The position numbers were made by a program, and so were the translations under genes. DNA of 64,000 nt, from positions 3,287,859-3,351,858 of the forward strand of contig JAJHZJ010000575.1 of the NCBI GenBank assembly GCA_023548195.1, in the 5' to 3' direction. The notes under the pieces are model-generated. The model was given only the letters and a program-made list of their open reading frames with translations, was not told the DNA's origin and did not search any database. Below, piece by piece: positions 63,400-64,000 of the stretch. Position 1 is the stretch's first letter. The number at the start of each line of letters is the position of its first letter. Source of the stretch: Bettongia penicillata ogilbyi. Its lineage: Eukaryota > Chordata > Mammalia > Diprotodontia > Potoroidae.

Positions 63400-64000
63400 C
63401 CCAACAGTTGTCAGATGTCCCTAATTGAAAACATGACTTCTAGCTATACCAATCAAACTACCAGATAATTATTTTCTAGAGCTAGAAAACATAATATCAA
63501 AATTCATCTGGAAGAACAAAAGGTCCAGAATATCAACGTAACTAATGAAAAGAAATACTAGGGAAGGTAGCCTAGCCCTACCAGATCTCAAATTGTATCA
63601 TAAAACACCAATCATCAAAGCCACTTGGCACTGGCTAAGAAATAGAAGAATAGACCAGTGGAATAGTTTAGGTACTCAAGATACAGAAGTCAATAAATAT
63701 AGCAATAAATGTCTTGGGTTTGATAAACCCAAGAACGCCAGCTTCTACGGTAAGAACTCACTGACAAAAACTACTGGGAAAACTGGATAACAGTGTGGTG
63801 GAAACTGGGCATACACCAATGCCTGACACCATACATAAGAATAAAGTCCAAATGGACACATGACCTAGGTATAAAGACTGATACTATAAATAAATTAGGG
63901 AAGCAAGATTTAAAGAGAATGGAGAATTTTTTGACCAAACAAGAGATAGAGAACATCATGAAGTGCAAAATGGGTAATTTTGATCACATTAAATTGAAAA
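63400..64000 (+). mobile_element. L1 LINE ORF2 3' segment (runs off window)
   Basis: A piece of ORF2 near its C-terminus: one frame reads SLALPDLKLYHKTPIIKATW, then HWLRNRRIDQWN and FDKPKNASFYGKNSL, parallel to the 'LPDFKLYYKA..', 'RDIDQWN', 'FDKP..GKDSLF' blocks of mammalian L1. The frame is open for 81 codons but breaks on both sides, so it is dead. Orientation is opposite to KIF1A. Confidence 0.85.

Overview
This window looks like a stretch of a mammalian, most likely marsupial, nuclear chromosome. It carries the middle-to-late part of one large multi-exon gene on the minus strand. Seventeen short blocks (27 to 294 bp) lie in one order and orientation with AG acceptors. Sixteen have GT donors and one has a GC donor. 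Joined, they give one uninterrupted frame of about 638 codons that matches, block by block, the neuronal kinesin-3 motor KIF1A as I know it from the family. The marsupial assignment rests on the repeats: CORE-SINE/tRNA-SINE elements with the typical marsupial 'tgtgtgaccctgggcaagtcac' style core, many L2 3' ends, many CR1/L3-like fragments, and an L1 3' part whose wording resembles marsupial L1. I could not run a search to confirm the species.

Layout, in transcription order (high to low coordinates). 64000-61959 is intron with an L1 3' segment and a tRNA-SINE. Exons at 61821-61958 and 60596-60889 encode the KIF1-type conserved domain and an acidic, poly-glutamate cassette that I take to be the orthologue of the alternatively spliced human exon 25b. 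A 13.4 kb repeat-filled intron follows. Exons between 47226 and 32875 encode the conserved stalk/tail region, including a block that looks C2-like. Exons between 27588 and 22219 encode the next conserved tail block (DUF3694-type region). A 27 bp microexon lies at 18579-18605, followed by another 13.4 kb intron. The last exons are 5106-5220, 3559-3692 and 63-124. The motor domain, FHA domain and C-terminal PH domain lie outside the window, so both ends of the gene are missing.

The rest is intron. I see no second protein-coding gene, no RNA gene apart from tRNA-derived SINE heads, no CpG island or promoter, and no CRISPR, phage or prokaryotic system. The intronic DNA is L2 and CORE-SINE fragments in both orientations, one sense and many antisense CR1/L3 fragments, long GA-, CT- and TG-rich simple repeats, and some unique AT-rich stretches that could be conserved non-coding elements.

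The points most worth following are about splicing. Two cassettes (98 codons and 9 codons) can each be skipped without changing frame. The larger one ends in a near copy of the peptide motif that ends the exon before it, and carries an internal UGCAUG. One intron appears to use a GC donor. The microexon is followed by about 250 nt of pyrimidine-rich intron.
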